A DNA stretch of 64,000 nucleotides from Microbacterium bovistercoris (GCF_003387575.1 NZ_QUAB01000038.1:19167-83166); one strand, 5' to 3'; counted from the stretch's first letter, positions 1-11,129 are shown. Notes: generated from the sequence alone by a model not told the origin. Numbers and translations are program-made.

Positions 1-595
1 CGAACTCGACGTTCGCGCCATGCGCGGGCGCGGGGTCGAGGACGGGCCCGACGTGCAGGTCGAGCTCGTCGAGCTCCTGCTCGGATGCGAGCGCCACCAC
101 GACGTGGGGGTTGCCGACGTCGATGCCGGTGCCGGGTCGCGGCACCGCCAGCCCGCGGGCCTTCACGAGAGGATCTCCGTCGAGCAGCTTCCAGAGTCCG
201 AGATCGACCTGATAGCCGGTCTCGCTGCGCATCACGTCGCGCACGCCGGCTCGGGTGCCGATCGGCAGGGTCGAGCCGGGGTCGAGAGTCGCGAGTCCCG
301 AGCGCACCAGATAGTGCGCGAAGACCCTGATGCCGTTGCCGCACATCTCGGCGATCGAGCCGTCGGCGTTGCGGTAGTCCATGAACCACTCCGCATTCGG
401 CTCCTCCGCGAGAGCGGCCGCGCCGTCGGCGATGGCAGCTGACCGCACGACGCGCAGCACCCCGTCGGCGCCGATGCCGAAGTTGCGGTCGCACAGGACG
501 GCGACCTGCTCAGCACTCAGGTCCAGTTCGCCGTCGGGGTCGGCGATGATGACGAAGTCGTTGCCGGTGCCGTGTCCCTTGGTGAATGCGACCAT
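1..595 (-). CDS. dapF: Diaminopimelate epimerase, 3' end cut by window edge
   Basis: Isomerises LL- to meso-diaminopimelate in lysine and peptidoglycan precursor synthesis, in the cytoplasm. About 198 residues are visible. The N-terminus carries the family start [12 protein letters not shown], and [10 protein letters not shown] holds the first active-site cysteine. The second catalytic cysteine and the C-terminus lie before position 1. The ATG at 595 is chosen because a TAGACT hexamer sits exactly 6 nt upstream, which suits a leaderless mRNA. dapA and dapB, from the same pathway, are elsewhere in the window rather than in one operon. The family call is secure. Confidence 0.95.
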   Translation of the reverse strand, partial: MVAFTKGHGTGNDFVIIADPDGELDLSAEQVAVLCDRNFGIGADGVLRVVRSAAIADGAAALAEEPNAEWFMDYRNADGSIAEMCGNGIRVFAHYLVRSGLATLDPGSTLPIGTRAGVRDVMRSETGYQVDLGLWKLLDGDPLVKARGLAVPRPGTGIDVGNPHVVVALASEQELDELDLHVGPVLDPAPAHGANVEF

Positions 596-601
596 GCCCA
601 C

Positions 602-607
602 AGTCTA
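602..607 (-). promoter_or_regulatory. Leaderless -10 box of dapF
   Basis: TAGACT read on the minus strand, followed by 6 nt and the dapF ATG. It matches the TANNNT-N6-ATG layout seen repeatedly in this window. Confidence 0.6.
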
Positions 608-630
608 TTCGGCGGCCGGCGGACGCCCGT

Positions 631-1074
631 TCAGACGACGGTCTCCGCCGGGGCATCGACGATGAGCCGCTTCCCCGTCATCCCGATGTCGAAGCGCTCG
701 TAGCCGACCTGGTCGTAGAAAGCGAAGACGATCTCGTTGCCGGGGCGCACCATGAGCTGCACCTTCGGGCACCCCAGGGCGATCAGGCGGCGCTCCGACT
801 CCTCCACCAGCATCCGGCCGATGCCCTCACCACGGCGGTCGGCCGCACTGGCGAGGTAGTAGATCCATCCGCGGTGGCCGTCATATCCCGCCATGACTGT
901 GCCGACGATCCGTCCGTCATCTTCGGCGACGATGATCAGATCCGGCCAGACCGCGAGCATGCGCTCGATGTCGGCGCGGGGGTCGTTCCACGGGCGCGTC
1001 AGCCCGGCCTCCTCCCACAGCGCGACGACGGCGTCCTCGTCGGAGGGGACAAAGGTCCGGATCTGCACGCTCAT
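631..1074 (-). CDS. YpeA-like GNAT N-acetyltransferase
   Basis: A 147-aa single-domain GNAT acetyltransferase, expected to use acetyl-CoA; the substrate is unknown. Similarity to E. coli YpeA is recognisable in RPWNDPRADIER near the N-terminus, GTVMAGYDGHRG in the middle and GCPKVQLMV before the last strands. RRGEGIGRML is the acetyl-CoA-binding motif A. The start at 1074 gives the family's normal length; the frame is open further upstream, but that part belongs to the neighbouring gene. It overlaps the end of the upstream reductase-like gene by 4 nt (ATGA), so the two are probably co-translated. Confidence 0.9.
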   Translation of the reverse strand: MSVQIRTFVPSDEDAVVALWEEAGLTRPWNDPRADIERMLAVWPDLIIVAEDDGRIVGTVMAGYDGHRGWIYYLASAADRRGEGIGRMLVEESERRLIALGCPKVQLMVRPGNEIVFAFYDQVGYERFDIGMTGKRLIVDAPAETVV

Positions 1075-1619
1075 GCGTTCCCTTCGGCCTGTGCACTCTT
1101 CAGCACACGATAGCGCGTGCATGCGAACGCCCTGTTGCGCGCGACGTCGATGAGTTCCAGATCGAGCCTGCGAGGAAGCAGCGGCGCGCCGGATCCCAGA
1201 GTCACCGGGGCGAACTGCACCCAGACCTCGTCGAGCAGGCCGGCATCCGCGAACTGCCCGGCGAGGTCTCCCCCGCCGACGATCCACAGGTCCTTTCCCT
1301 CTGCCGCCCTGACCATCTCGTCGTGCACCGCCCGCACATCCCCCTGCACCAGGCGCACGTCTCCCACCTCCGGCGGCGCCAGCCTGCGATGGCTGAAGAC
1401 CCAGGTCGGCTGAGCGTACGTCCACCGTCCCTGCTCGTGCCGCATCACCCACTCATAGGTGGATGCCCCCATCGCCAGCGCGCCGACGTCGGCGATGAAC
1501 GCACCGTACGACATGGCGCCGTCGGGATCGATGTCCTGGCTGAGCAGCCAGTCCAGCGAGTGTTCGGTGGTCGCGATGAAGCCGTCCAGCGAGGAGGCAG
1601 TGTAGAAGTGGGTGGCCAT
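1071..1619 (-). CDS. RibD C-terminal / dihydrofolate reductase-like protein
   Basis: A 182-aa protein of the RibD_C (bacterial bifunctional deaminase-reductase C-terminal) superfamily. It starts with ASLDGFIA, the usual opening of this family, and has the IVGGGDLAGQF segment that binds the nucleotide in DHFR-like folds. Members are predicted NADPH-dependent reductases without settled substrates; this is not the housekeeping DHFR, which is at 14778. Its stop overlaps the start of the YpeA-like gene, and it is divergent from the small membrane protein gene at 1694. Confidence 0.85.
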   Translation of the reverse strand: MATHFYTASSLDGFIATTEHSLDWLLSQDIDPDGAMSYGAFIADVGALAMGASTYEWVMRHEQGRWTYAQPTWVFSHRRLAPPEVGDVRLVQGDVRAVHDEMVRAAEGKDLWIVGGGDLAGQFADAGLLDEVWVQFAPVTLGSGAPLLPRRLDLELIDVARNRAFACTRYRVLKSAQAEGNA

Positions 1620-1693
1620 GATCCCATGGTGCCCGCGGCCACGGACACTCGATACCCCTCGCTCCTCGTGTCGAAGTGCGCCAGACTCGAGGC

Positions 1694-1984
1694 ATGGGAT
1701 GCGACGAGAAGTCCGAGAAGAAGCAGCTCAGCGCCGGCGGAAAGGTGCTCCTCACAGTCCTGGGCATCGTGCAGATCGCGTTCGCGGCGCTGGCGTTCTG
1801 GGATCTCGCATCTCGCGACGCCCGGCAGGTGCGCGGTCCGAAGCCCGCTTGGATCCCCGTGATCCTGGTGAACTGGATCGGGCCGGCTAGTTACTTCGCG
1901 TTTTCGGCGTCAAGCCCGACGAACTCTCAGTCAAGGACTGATCCGGCTCCCGCGCCCGGCTCGGACCATCGGATCCCGGGGTAA
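1694..1984 (+). CDS. PLDc_N-type small membrane protein, probable frameshift near its end
   Basis: A short polar N-terminus precedes a first membrane helix ([18 protein letters not shown]), a charged loop with QVRGPKPAW and a second helix ending [11 protein letters not shown]. This is the two-helix layout of phospholipase D-nuclease N-terminal (PLDc_N) proteins. Function is unknown. The annotated frame then runs into an unrelated tail to 1984. In the -1 frame, entered at the TTTT run near 1900, the sequence reads [12 protein letters not shown] and stops at 1941, which looks like the native end. The start at 1694 has GAGG just upstream. The tail overlaps the 3' end of miaA. Confidence 0.7.
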   Translation: MGCDEKSEKKQLSAGGKVLLTVLGIVQIAFAALAFWDLASRDARQVRGPKPAWIPVILVNWIGPASYFAFSASSPTNSQSRTDPAPAPGSDHRIPG

Positions 1985-2832
1985 CGCTTGAACCACGACA
2001 CCTGGCGGCGCGCGTAGCGCCTGGTCAGCGCCTGGGTCTCGGCGATCGCCTCCGCCTGCGACATCCGCCCGTCGAGCTCGGCGAGTGCCTGTGCGTAGCC
2101 GATCGCCCGGCGTGCCGTCACCCCGTCTTCGAGACCGTGCTCGCGCAGCCCTCGCACCTCGTCGACGAGGCCGTCCGCCCACATCCGCTCCACGCGGCGA
2201 TCCAGCCGCTCCACCAGCTCGGGACGCTCGACGTGCAGGCCGATGATGCGGGTGTCCGGGTGCCAGAGCAACGGTGCATCCGGCAAGGCGGCACCATGCG
2301 TCGCAGCCCCCTGCGCGAGCACTTCGAGTGCGCGCACGATGCGGCGTCCGTTCTTGGGGTCGACCTTCGCGGCGGTGACCGGATCGAGCGACTGCAGGCG
2401 CGCGAAGAGCGCCCCCGCGCCGCGCTCCTCGAGCTCCGCCTCGAGTTCCGCGCGCAACGCGGCATCCCGTGGCGGGAACCGGAAGTCGAAGATCACGCTC
2501 GATACGTACAGCCCGGAACCGCCGACGAGGATCGCATCGCCGCCACGGGCGTGGACACCGGCGATCGCCGCACGGGCGAGCGGCTGGTACCAGGCGACCG
2601 CGGCCTCCTCCGTGACCTCGCGCACGTCGAACAGATGGTGTGGGATGCCGCGGCGCTCGCCCTCACTCAGCTTCGCCGTACCGATGTCCATACCGCGGTA
2701 CAGCTGCATGGCGTCGGCGTTGACGATCTCGGCAGGATTGCCCTGCGCGCGCAGCGACTCAGCGAGATCCAGCGCGAGGTCGCTCTTCCCCGTGCCGGTC
2801 GCGCCGACGATCGCCCAGAGGCGCCGGGTCAT
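1927..2832 (-). CDS. miaA: tRNA dimethylallyltransferase
   Basis: Transfers the dimethylallyl group to N6 of A37 in tRNAs reading UNN codons. 301 aa, normal length. The P-loop [11 protein letters not shown] is at residues 10-20, followed by [17 protein letters not shown] and the typical C-terminal [13 protein letters not shown]. The ATG at 2832 is used although the frame is open further upstream, because the P-loop must lie close to the N-terminus. It is 31 nt downstream of miaB, whose product methylthiolates the base made here, so the pair probably forms one transcript. Confidence 0.97.
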   Translation of the reverse strand: MTRRLWAIVGATGTGKSDLALDLAESLRAQGNPAEIVNADAMQLYRGMDIGTAKLSEGERRGIPHHLFDVREVTEEAAVAWYQPLARAAIAGVHARGGDAILVGGSGLYVSSVIFDFRFPPRDAALRAELEAELEERGAGALFARLQSLDPVTAAKVDPKNGRRIVRALEVLAQGAATHGAALPDAPLLWHPDTRIIGLHVERPELVERLDRRVERMWADGLVDEVRGLREHGLEDGVTARRAIGYAQALAELDGRMSQAEAIAETQALTRRYARRQVSWFKRYPGIRWSEPGAGAGSVLD

Positions 2833-2863
2833 GGCATCCGTCCGTTCAGGCGTCGGATGCCGG

Positions 2864-4411
2864 TCACACGCCCACGCGCAGCGTGGGCAGCCCGAGGCGA
2901 ACCGTACCCGCCGAACCGGAGGCGCCGGGCTCGGGCAGGGCGCAGCTCTCGGCCTGCGCGCGATCCCAGGCGTCGCCGCCGCGGGTGCGGCGGATGCGCA
3001 GCGGGGCACCGGTCGGGTCGTCGGCGAGCAGGTGGAACGGCGCACCGTGAGTCACCGTCACGGTCACGACATCGCCGGGACGGGGCAGGTCGGAACCGGG
3101 CGTGACCTCGAAGTGCACCAGGCGGTTGTCCTCGGCGCGTCCGGTGAGGCGGTGCGTCTCGGCATCCTTCTTGCCCTCGCCCACCGAGACCAGCACCTCG
3201 ACCTCGCGGCCGACCTGCTTCTGGTTCTCCTCGAGCGAGATGCGCTCCTGCAGGGCGATCAGGCGGTCGTAGCGCTCCTGCACGACCTCCTTCGGCACCT
3301 GGTGCTCCATCGTCGCGGCGGGCGTGCCCTCGCGGATGGAGTACTGGAAGGTGAAGGCGCCGGAGAATCGGGCCTGCTCGACGACGCGCATGGTGTCTTC
3401 GAAGTCCTCATCGGTCTCACCGGGGAACCCGACGATGATGTCCGTGGTGATCGCCGCGTTCGGGATCTTCGCACGCACGCGATCGAGAATGCCGAGGAAC
3501 TTCTCGCTGCGGTACGAGCGGCGCATGGCGCGCAGGATGCGATCGCTGCCGGACTGCAGCGGCATGTGCAGCTGCGGCATGACGGCGGGGGTCTCGGCCA
3601 TCGCATCGATGACGTCGTCGGTGAACGCCGCCGGATGCGGGCTGGTGAACCGGATGCGCTCGATGCCCGGGATCTCGCCGGCCGCGCGCAGCAATTTGCC
3701 GAAGGCCTGGCGGTCGCCGAACTCGACGCCGTAGGAGTTCACGTTCTGGCCGAGCAGCGTGACCTCGATCGCGCCGTCGTCGGCGAGCAGGCGGATCTCG
3801 TTCAGGATGTCGCCGGGGCGCCGGTCCTTCTCCTTACCGCGCAAGCTCGGGACGATGCAGAACGTGCAGGTGTTGTTGCAGCCGACCGAGATCGACACCC
3901 AGCCGCTGTGCGCGGAGTCGCGCTTGGTGGGCAGGGTCGAGGGGAACACCTCCAGCGCCTCCAGGATCTCGAGTTCCGCCTCGCCGTTGTGACGGGCGCG
4001 CTCGAGCAGGCTGGGCAGCGAACCCATGTTGTGCGTGCCGAACACGACGTCGACCCAGGGCGCCTTGTCGAGAACGGCATCCTTGTCCATCTGCGCGAGG
4101 CACCCGCCGACGGCGATCTGCATGCCCTCGTGCTTGTCCTTCTTGGACTTCAGGTGCCCGAGCGTGCCGTACAGCTTGCCGGCGGCGTTGTCGCGCACCG
4201 CGCAGGTGTTGATGATGACGACGTCGGCGTCCTCGCCGTCGGCGGCCCGGACGTAGCCGGCGCTCTCCAGCGAGCCGGAGAGTCGCTCGGAGTCGTGCAC
4301 GTTCATCTGGCACCCGAAGGTGCGCACCTCGTAGGAACGGTGATGTCCGTCGACATCGATCGCCGCCGACGACGGCGCGATGATCGTCGGTTCGCTGCGC
4401 GGAGTAGTCAT
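2864..4411 (-). CDS. miaB: tRNA-2-methylthio-N6-dimethylallyladenosine synthase
   Basis: A radical-SAM methylthiotransferase acting on i6A37 tRNA. Counting from an upstream in-frame ATG at 4423, the three N-terminal cluster cysteines are C38 (FGCQMN), C74 (NTCAVRD) and C108 (GGCLAQ); the radical-SAM CxxxCxxC is C182/C186/C189. A TRAM-like segment lies at the C-terminal end. The ATG at 4411 is preferred: a TAGAAT hexamer at 4422-4427 would itself contain the 4423 ATG, so a transcript from that promoter could only use 4411. miaA follows 31 nt downstream. Confidence 0.96.
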   Translation of the reverse strand: MTTPRSEPTIIAPSSAAIDVDGHHRSYEVRTFGCQMNVHDSERLSGSLESAGYVRAADGEDADVVIINTCAVRDNAAGKLYGTLGHLKSKKDKHEGMQIAVGGCLAQMDKDAVLDKAPWVDVVFGTHNMGSLPSLLERARHNGEAELEILEALEVFPSTLPTKRDSAHSGWVSISVGCNNTCTFCIVPSLRGKEKDRRPGDILNEIRLLADDGAIEVTLLGQNVNSYGVEFGDRQAFGKLLRAAGEIPGIERIRFTSPHPAAFTDDVIDAMAETPAVMPQLHMPLQSGSDRILRAMRRSYRSEKFLGILDRVRAKIPNAAITTDIIVGFPGETDEDFEDTMRVVEQARFSGAFTFQYSIREGTPAATMEHQVPKEVVQERYDRLIALQERISLEENQKQVGREVEVLVSVGEGKKDAETHRLTGRAEDNRLVHFEVTPGSDLPRPGDVVTVTVTHGAPFHLLADDPTGAPLRIRRTRGGDAWDRAQAESCALPEPGASGSAGTVRLGLPTLRVGV

Positions 4412-4421
4412 GATGCCGTCC

Positions 4422-4427
4422 ATTCTA
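4422..4427 (-). promoter_or_regulatory. Candidate -10 box of miaB-miaA
   Basis: TAGAAT on the minus strand, 10 nt before the ATG at 4411. It would give a leader of only about 3-4 nt and decides between the two candidate starts. Confidence 0.45.
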
Positions 4428-4465
4428 CGAGCGGACTCTGCGCGTGGGCTCCGCCGCAGTCGCCC

Positions 4466-5326
4466 TCAGTCGGATTCCACGAACCGCACACCCCGCGAGG
4501 AACCGCCCGCTGCCTCGCGCAGGGCGGTCTTCGCGGCGTTCATCGCCACCGATCCGCCGTAACCGCGGCGGGACAGCTGGCCGATCAGTCGCCGCAGCGC
4601 GGCATCCGGATCGAGCCGCGCCATGCTGCGCGCCTTCGTCCTCGCGTACTCGAGCGCACGTTCGGCATCGTCGTCGGGAAGCTCGGAGAGCGCTTCGTCG
4701 ATGATCTCCCGTGGGATGCCGCGCTGTGCGAGCGCGCGGGAGAGCGCGACGCGCCCCTGTCCCTTGCGCTCGACACCCGAGGTGACCAGGTGGCCTGCGA
4801 GCGTGCGGTCGTCCAGGTACTTCCGCCGCTCGAAGTCATCGATCACGTCGTCGACCTGGGAGCCGTCGAGCCCGGCCGCCCTCAGCGCAGTGCGCGCCTC
4901 GGACACCGACATCGCCCTACCGCGCAGCTTGCGCACCAGGCTCTCCTCGGCGGCACTCCGGAGCTCGTCCGGATCGGGCATCTCCGCGACGTCTTCCGCA
5001 TCCGCCGCGTGCGCAGGCCGGAGCGCGCGCAACCGCGGAGCCGTCGCGGGCTGCTCGCTCGTGCCCTTCGTACGGCCATGCGCACCATGGGCAGGATGCC
5101 GCGCACCCGGGTCTGCGGGAGGCTCGGCATCGCGCTCGTCCCAGGTGGAGCGCCACAGTCCGGCCTCACCGGTGCGTCGCGGAACGATGTCGCCGCCCGC
5201 AGTCGGGTCGGCATCCGCGTCCACCCCCACACCGTGCCGAGAGCGGGGCGCAGTGGACGCGCCGAACAAGGGGATGACGGGGGCGAGACGATCGTCGTCG
5301 CGTTCGCCCCCGCTCATGTCCGTCAT
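4466..5326 (-). CDS. recX: RecA regulator RecX with long acidic N-terminal extension
   Basis: Modulates RecA filaments by direct binding. 286 aa, longer than the roughly 150-200 aa usual for RecX. The first ~110 residues are low-complexity and charged, and the RecX three-helix repeats follow (for example LVRKLRGRAMSVSEARTAL, FERRKYLDDRTLA, QRGIPREIIDEAL). The start is 2 nt after the recA stop, so the two genes are almost certainly translated from one SOS-controlled mRNA. The ATG at 5317 is an alternative start. Confidence 0.93.
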   Translation of the reverse strand: MTDMSGGERDDDRLAPVIPLFGASTAPRSRHGVGVDADADPTAGGDIVPRRTGEAGLWRSTWDERDAEPPADPGARHPAHGAHGRTKGTSEQPATAPRLRALRPAHAADAEDVAEMPDPDELRSAAEESLVRKLRGRAMSVSEARTALRAAGLDGSQVDDVIDDFERRKYLDDRTLAGHLVTSGVERKGQGRVALSRALAQRGIPREIIDEALSELPDDDAERALEYARTKARSMARLDPDAALRRLIGQLSRRGYGGSVAMNAAKTALREAAGGSSRGVRFVESD

Positions 5327-5328
5327 GA

Positions 5329-6381
<1,053 letters not shown>

Positions 6382-6579
6382 GACGTGCTCCTTGGTGCTC
6401 GAGTTCTGCCGCCTGTAGGCTGTCGCGCCCGACCCCGGGCGGGGTCGGATCTGCGACAAGGCGTATGGCTTCAGGCCATGTCTTCACCGTAGGAGGGGCC
6501 ACCGACATCGCGTCGGCGATACCCCTCGCTGTGGGAAGATCCCGGCCGGAATCCATCTGTGCAGAACGATACGCGCCTA

Positions 6580-6595
6580 TCGAACACTTCTTCGA
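6580..6595. promoter_or_regulatory. SOS (LexA) box upstream of recA-recX
   Basis: TCGAACACTTCTTCGA matches the actinobacterial LexA site TCGAAC-N4-GTTCGA with one mismatch. On the minus strand a TAGGCG/TATCGT -10-like stretch follows directly, so LexA would cover the recA promoter. The rest of 6382-6637 is recA leader with no gene visible. Confidence 0.8.
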
Positions 6596-6637
6596 CGACA
6601 CGCCGTCTCGGCATCGATCAGAAGTACGGAGGCACCG

Positions 6638-6859
6638 TCAGTGCCTACGCGGCTCCAGTCGCCCGACACCGTATCTGCGGTTCGGCGGCACGTCGGCCGC
6701 CTCGCACAGCGCGAGCCAGATGTCGCGAGGCGGCACTCCGGCGTCCAGCGCCTCGACGGCCGTGCACCCGATGCCGCTCAACACCAGATCCTGGGTCAGG
6801 GCCGTTGCGCGCGCGCCGAATTCGTCCTCAACGGCGCGCAGGAACTCGCTGCGGCGCAT
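6638..6859 (-). CDS. DUF3046 family protein
   Basis: A 73-aa soluble protein of the actinobacterial DUF3046 family, commonly found next to recA. Recognisable features are an N-terminal SEFLRAVEDEFG helix and the central RDIWLALCEAADVP segment. No enzymatic motif is visible and the function is unknown. It begins 6 nt after the clgR stop, so the two are probably co-transcribed, while recA has its own LexA-controlled promoter downstream. Confidence 0.9.
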   Translation of the reverse strand: MRRSEFLRAVEDEFGARATALTQDLVLSGIGCTAVEALDAGVPPRDIWLALCEAADVPPNRRYGVGRLEPRRH

Positions 6860-6865
6860 TCGCGG

Positions 6866-7174
6866 TCAGCGCAGCGAGAGCTCGGGCTCGACCGAAGCGA
6901 CCAGGTCGTCGGGCACCACGTCGGGGAAGACCTGCAGGCCCTCCAGCACCGAGATGCGGTCACCGACCTCGCGCATGATGGTCGAGATGGGCACGTCGAG
7001 AGCTTCGGCGACCGATGCGAGAATCTCGCTGGACGCCTCTTTCTGCCCGCGCTCGACCTCGCTGAGGTAGCCGAGGGCGACGGACGCCTTGCTCGCTACC
7101 TGCCGGAGCGTGCGCCCCTTCTGCAGGCGGAAGTCCCTGAGCACATCGCCGATCTCCTGTCGTACAAGGATCAT
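6866..7174 (-). CDS. clgR: Clp-protease regulator ClgR (XRE-type HTH)
   Basis: A 102-aa XRE/Cro-type DNA-binding protein that activates clp protease genes in actinobacteria. The helix-turn-helix is at about residues 20-45 (LRQVASKASVALGYLSEVE) with the ClgR signature ERGQKEASSEILASVAEAL. The GGAGG Shine-Dalgarno upstream of 7174 is strong. The neighbourhood (cinA-like, pgsA, ftsK) is the same as around clgR in other actinobacteria. ClgR is generally unstable and autoregulated; I could not find a convincing ClgR box in 7175-7333. Confidence 0.93.
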   Translation of the reverse strand: MILVRQEIGDVLRDFRLQKGRTLRQVASKASVALGYLSEVERGQKEASSEILASVAEALDVPISTIMREVGDRISVLEGLQVFPDVVPDDLVASVEPELSLR

Positions 7175-7333
7175 CGGAACCTCCCCTCCATCGTCTGGTT
7201 CGACGGACTCGCCGAACGGATCGCCAGTCTAACCCCACCTGGCATCTTCAAATCTACTGTTTCTCGCTGTGGTTCGGATGTGAGCGTTCGCTGTGTCATC
7301 AGCACATCTGGAAGAACCGGGAAGAGGCCTCTG

Positions 7334-7816
7334 CTATTCCCGCACCAGTTCTAGGGCCGCGGTGATCGCGGCATCCACGCTGCTGCGGCGCACCTGCGCG
7401 CGGTCGCCCTCGAACAGGTACGACCGGATCACGTGCGTCTCAGGTGTCACCACTCCGATGTGCACGGTGCCGACCGGCTGCCCGTCAGGCGAGTCCGGGC
7501 CGGCGATTCCCGTGGTGCTGATGCCGACATCGGCCGGACGCCCGTCGAGCCGAACCGCCTCGCGCACCCCGTCTGCCATCTGGAGGGCGACATCCGGATG
7601 CACCGGGCCCTGGGCATCCAGCAGGCCGGGATCGACGCCCAGCAGGCTGTGCTTCACGGGAGTCGCGTAGGCGACGACGGCGCCGAGCAGCGCGTTCGAC
7701 GCACCGGGAACCGAGATCAGCTCCGCCGACACCGCTCCCCCGGTCAACGACTCCGCGACTCCGAGTGTCCAGCCGCGACGGCGCAGCGCGTCGATGAGGT
7801 CGGCGGCGGCGCTCAT
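7334..7816 (-). CDS. CinA C-terminal family protein (nicotinamide-nucleotide amidase type)
   Basis: 160 aa containing only the CinA C-terminal domain, the PncC-type enzyme that hydrolyses nicotinamide mononucleotide to nicotinate mononucleotide in pyridine nucleotide salvage. Motifs are VAESLTGGAVSAEL near the N-terminus and GISTTGIAGPDSPDGQPVGTV with the catalytic-region glycines. The N-terminal MoCF domain of full-length CinA is absent, as is usual here. Its ATG overlaps the pgsA stop by 4 nt (ATGA), indicating coupled translation. Confidence 0.92.
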   Translation of the reverse strand: MSAAADLIDALRRRGWTLGVAESLTGGAVSAELISVPGASNALLGAVVAYATPVKHSLLGVDPGLLDAQGPVHPDVALQMADGVREAVRLDGRPADVGISTTGIAGPDSPDGQPVGTVHIGVVTPETHVIRSYLFEGDRAQVRRSSVDAAITAALELVRE

Positions 7817-8391
7817 CCGCGTGCCGCGCGCGAACCGCGCACCTGGGCGACGATGTAGTCCACACCGCTCGCGACCGTGAGCACGAGCGCGACGATCATG
7901 AGCGTCTGGGTGACGACGATCCAGACCGGCATCCCTACCAGCACGTGCAGCGGCAGCAACGCCCAGCTGAGCGCCACCCCCTGCACGACGGTCTTGATCT
8001 TGCCCATCCAGGCCGCCGCGACCACGTGCTCGTTCACGATCATCAGCCGATGCACGGTGATGCCCCACTCGCGGATGAGGATGATGATGACGATCCACCA
8101 GGGCACCTCGCCGAGGATCGCCAGCCCGATGAAGCCCGAGCCCGTCAGCAGCTTGTCGGCGATCGGGTCCCACAGCTTGCCGAAGTCGCTGACGATGTCG
8201 TACTTGCGCGCCAGGTAGCCGTCGACCCAGTCGGTCGAGATCGCGACGATGAACAGCACCGCGGCGACCCAGCGGAGCACGGGCTGCACCTCGCCGTACG
8301 TGCCGCCCATGAGCAGGAGCACGAAGAACACCACCGCCAGCGGGATGCGGGCGACGGTGATCGCATTGGGGAGCTGCCGGGGAATCGCCAT
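7813..8391 (-). CDS. pgsA: CDP-diacylglycerol--glycerol-3-phosphate 3-phosphatidyltransferase
   Basis: An integral membrane enzyme making phosphatidylglycerophosphate, the precursor of phosphatidylglycerol and cardiolipin. 192 aa with several membrane helices. The CDP-alcohol phosphatidyltransferase motif DG-x2-AR-x8-G-x3-D-x3-D is complete between residues 57 and 79 (VDGYLARKY then GKLWDPIADK). Its start overlaps the ftsK stop by one base (TGATG) and its stop overlaps the cinA-like start, so the three genes form a tightly coupled block. Confidence 0.95.
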   Translation of the reverse strand: MAIPRQLPNAITVARIPLAVVFFVLLLMGGTYGEVQPVLRWVAAVLFIVAISTDWVDGYLARKYDIVSDFGKLWDPIADKLLTGSGFIGLAILGEVPWWIVIIILIREWGITVHRLMIVNEHVVAAAWMGKIKTVVQGVALSWALLPLHVLVGMPVWIVVTQTLMIVALVLTVASGVDYIVAQVRGSRAARG

Positions 8392-11129
8392 CAGTCGCGC
8401 CCCGTGAGGCCCCAGGCGTCCTCATCGCCGTCGCTCTCGACGACGGGCAGGCCGTCGTACTGCGCCTCGATGGGATCGGTCGGGTACGGGTCTGCGGCAT
8501 CCGCCACGGGAGCCTGGGGTGTGGCGGCCGGCGCTGCGGCGGCGGGCGTCGGCGCAGGAGCGCCGCGCAGGCGCGCGATCACCTCCGGCAGCTGCTCGCC
8601 GGTGACGAGCACGTCACGGGCCTTCGATCCCTCGGAGGGACCGACGATCTCACGCGACTCCAGCAGGTCCATCAGTCGGCCTGCCTTGGCGAACCCGACG
8701 CGCAGCTTGCGCTGCAGCATCGAGGTGGAGCCGAACTGCGAGGTGACGATGAGCTCGGCGGCCGCCAGCAGCAGCTCGAGGTCGTCGCCGATGTCCTCGT
8801 CGACCTCCTTCTTCGCGGTCGCGGCCCCCTCCTGCACGTCCGGACGGTACTCCGGGCGGGCCTGGCCGGTGACATGCTTGACGACCGCGTCGATCTCGCT
8901 CTCCTGCACCCATGCGCCCTGCAGCCGGAACGGCTTGGACGAGCCCATGGGAGAGAACAGGGCATCACCCTGGCCGATCAGCTTGTCGGCGCCGGGGCTG
9001 TCCAGGATGACGCGGCTGTCGGTGACGCTGGTCACCGCGAACGCGAGACGCGAGGGCACGTTGGCCTTGATCAGACCGGTCACGACGTCGACGCTGGGTC
9101 GCTGCGTGGCGAGCACCAAGTGAATGCCCGAGGCGCGGGCGAGCTGGGTGATGCGGACGATCGAGTCCTCGACATCGCGCGGGGCGACCATCATCAGGTC
9201 GGCGAGCTCGTCCACCACGACCAGCAGGTACGGGTACGGCTTGAGCACGCGCTCGCTGCCCGGAGGCACCTCGACCTCGCCGGCGCGGACGGCGCGGTTG
9301 AAGTCGTCGATGTGGCGGAAGCCGAACGATGCGAGATCGTCGTACCGCATGTCCATCTCCTTCACGACCCACTGCAGCGCCTCGGCAGCCTTCTTGGGAT
9401 TCGTGATGATGGGCGTGATCAGGTGCGGCACGCCGGTGTAGCTGGTGAGCTCCACGCGCTTCGGGTCGATGAGCACCATCCGCACGTCGGCGGGCCGGGC
9501 CCGCATCAGCAGGCTGGTGATCATCGAGTTCACGAAGCTGGATTTACCGGATCCGGTGGAACCGGCGACCAGCAGGTGCGGCATCTTGGCGAGGTTCGCG
9601 ACGACGAAATTGCCGCCGACGTCCTTTCCGACGCCGATCGTCAGCGGATGCGTGCTCTTCTGCGCCGCCGGCGAGCGCAGCACGTCACCGAGAGACACCG
9701 TCTCGCGGTCGGTGTTCGGGATCTCGATGCCGATCGCGCTCTTGCCGGGGATCGGCGACAGGATCCGCACGTCGTTGGAGGCCACCGCATAGGCGAAGTT
9801 GTTGCTCAGCTGCAGGATCTTCTCGACCTTGACGCCGTGACCGACCTCGACCTCGTACTGCGTGACCGTCGGGCCGCGGGAGAAGCCGGTGACCTTCGCG
9901 TCGACGTTGAACTGCGTGAGCACGTTCGTGATCTGCTGCACGATGCGGTCGTTCGCCTCGGAGCGCGCCACGGACGGCGGCCCCTCGGCGAGCACGGAGG
10001 GCGCCGGCAGCACATACGGCGCAGCCGGCGGCTGCGGCCCGTTCTGTCCCGGTCCTGCCGTGCCGAATCCGTCGAAGCCGGGCAGTTCGCCGGTCGTGCC
10101 GGAGTCGTCCATCAGTGCTGTCGCGCTGTTCTGCTCGTCGAGCAGTTCGGTCAGCGCGCTGACATCCGTGAGCACCTCGGTGGCGGCATCCGCCGGGTCG
10201 TCGACGATGACCGCCTGGTCGTAGGCCGCCTTCGCCGTCGGCTCGTCGAGCAGCTTGGTGATGGCCTTCGAGTCGACCCCGTCGTCAGGATCCTCTTCGC
10301 GACCGGTCTTGTTGCGCCGCCACCAGGGCAGTACGCCGTCGTCCTCATCGAGCGTCTCGTCCGCGGCATCCGCCGGCTTCTCGGCCTTCTCGCGGCGCTC
10401 CGCGCCGAACATCCACGCGTACAGGTCGCCGAGACGCTGGCCGATGCGGTTCGGCGGGGTCTTGGTGATGATCAGGACGCTGAGTCCGATGAGCAGGCTG
10501 AGCACGACGTAGGCGAAGATCGGGTTCAGCAGCGCGAGCGGCTCGCCGACGAGCCAGCCGAACAGTCCACCGGCCTGGCTGAGCTCGGGCATGCCGTCGC
10601 GTGGCTGCGGGCGCGTGCTGTCGGCAGCTCCTGCCGCGACATGGCAGATTCCTGCGATCGAGAGGATGAGCATGCCGAAGCCGATGCCGATCCGGCCGTT
10701 GTCGTGCACCGACGACGGATGCCGGAACAGCCATCCGGCGAGGAACAGCAGCAGGATCGGCATGAAGAAGGCCGTGCGGCCGACCAGACCGCCGAACGTG
10801 TACGCCGAGATCTGCGCGGCCACGTCGTTGCCGATGAAGAACCACTCCACAACCGCGCCCATGCACGCCAGCAGGACGAGCAGGAACGGGAAGCCGTCGC
10901 GGCGCTGATCCTTCTCGAGGGTCTCCGGACCGAAGGCGCGGAACAGCCCGCCGACACCGTGCGCGACGCCCATCCACATACGCAGACCGATGGACGGCTT
11001 GTCCAGTTCGTCGACGTACTTCTTGGGCGGAGGCGCGGTCTTCGCCGGCTTCGCCGCGGACGATCGGGACGATGCAGGCCGCTTCGAGCCCGCGGACGCG
11101 CGCTCGGACTTCGTGGTGCTCCTGGCCAT
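8391..11129 (-). CDS. ftsK: DNA translocase FtsK
   Basis: Septal DNA pump that moves chromosome ends and directs XerCD recombination. 912 aa. A basic Ser/Ala/Lys-rich N-terminus is followed by about four membrane helices (residues ~40-220), a charged linker, and the motor with Walker [10 protein letters not shown] near residue 521 and Walker [14 protein letters not shown]. The gamma winged-helix domain ([22 protein letters not shown]) is near the C-terminus, followed by a Pro/Ala-rich tail. The ATG at 11129 has GGAG at suitable spacing; an open extension to 11159 lacks support. Confidence 0.97.
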   Translation of the reverse strand: MARSTTKSERASAGSKRPASSRSSAAKPAKTAPPPKKYVDELDKPSIGLRMWMGVAHGVGGLFRAFGPETLEKDQRRDGFPFLLVLLACMGAVVEWFFIGNDVAAQISAYTFGGLVGRTAFFMPILLLFLAGWLFRHPSSVHDNGRIGIGFGMLILSIAGICHVAAGAADSTRPQPRDGMPELSQAGGLFGWLVGEPLALLNPIFAYVVLSLLIGLSVLIITKTPPNRIGQRLGDLYAWMFGAERREKAEKPADAADETLDEDDGVLPWWRRNKTGREEDPDDGVDSKAITKLLDEPTAKAAYDQAVIVDDPADAATEVLTDVSALTELLDEQNSATALMDDSGTTGELPGFDGFGTAGPGQNGPQPPAAPYVLPAPSVLAEGPPSVARSEANDRIVQQITNVLTQFNVDAKVTGFSRGPTVTQYEVEVGHGVKVEKILQLSNNFAYAVASNDVRILSPIPGKSAIGIEIPNTDRETVSLGDVLRSPAAQKSTHPLTIGVGKDVGGNFVVANLAKMPHLLVAGSTGSGKSSFVNSMITSLLMRARPADVRMVLIDPKRVELTSYTGVPHLITPIITNPKKAAEALQWVVKEMDMRYDDLASFGFRHIDDFNRAVRAGEVEVPPGSERVLKPYPYLLVVVDELADLMMVAPRDVEDSIVRITQLARASGIHLVLATQRPSVDVVTGLIKANVPSRLAFAVTSVTDSRVILDSPGADKLIGQGDALFSPMGSSKPFRLQGAWVQESEIDAVVKHVTGQARPEYRPDVQEGAATAKKEVDEDIGDDLELLLAAAELIVTSQFGSTSMLQRKLRVGFAKAGRLMDLLESREIVGPSEGSKARDVLVTGEQLPEVIARLRGAPAPTPAAAAPAATPQAPVADAADPYPTDPIEAQYDGLPVVESDGDEDAWGLTGRD

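Noticed and set aside
7175..7333. A ClgR autoregulatory box upstream of clgR
   Set aside because: Only weak partial matches (a short AGCGTTCGCT palindrome); no CGC-N5-GCG arrangement in the right context.
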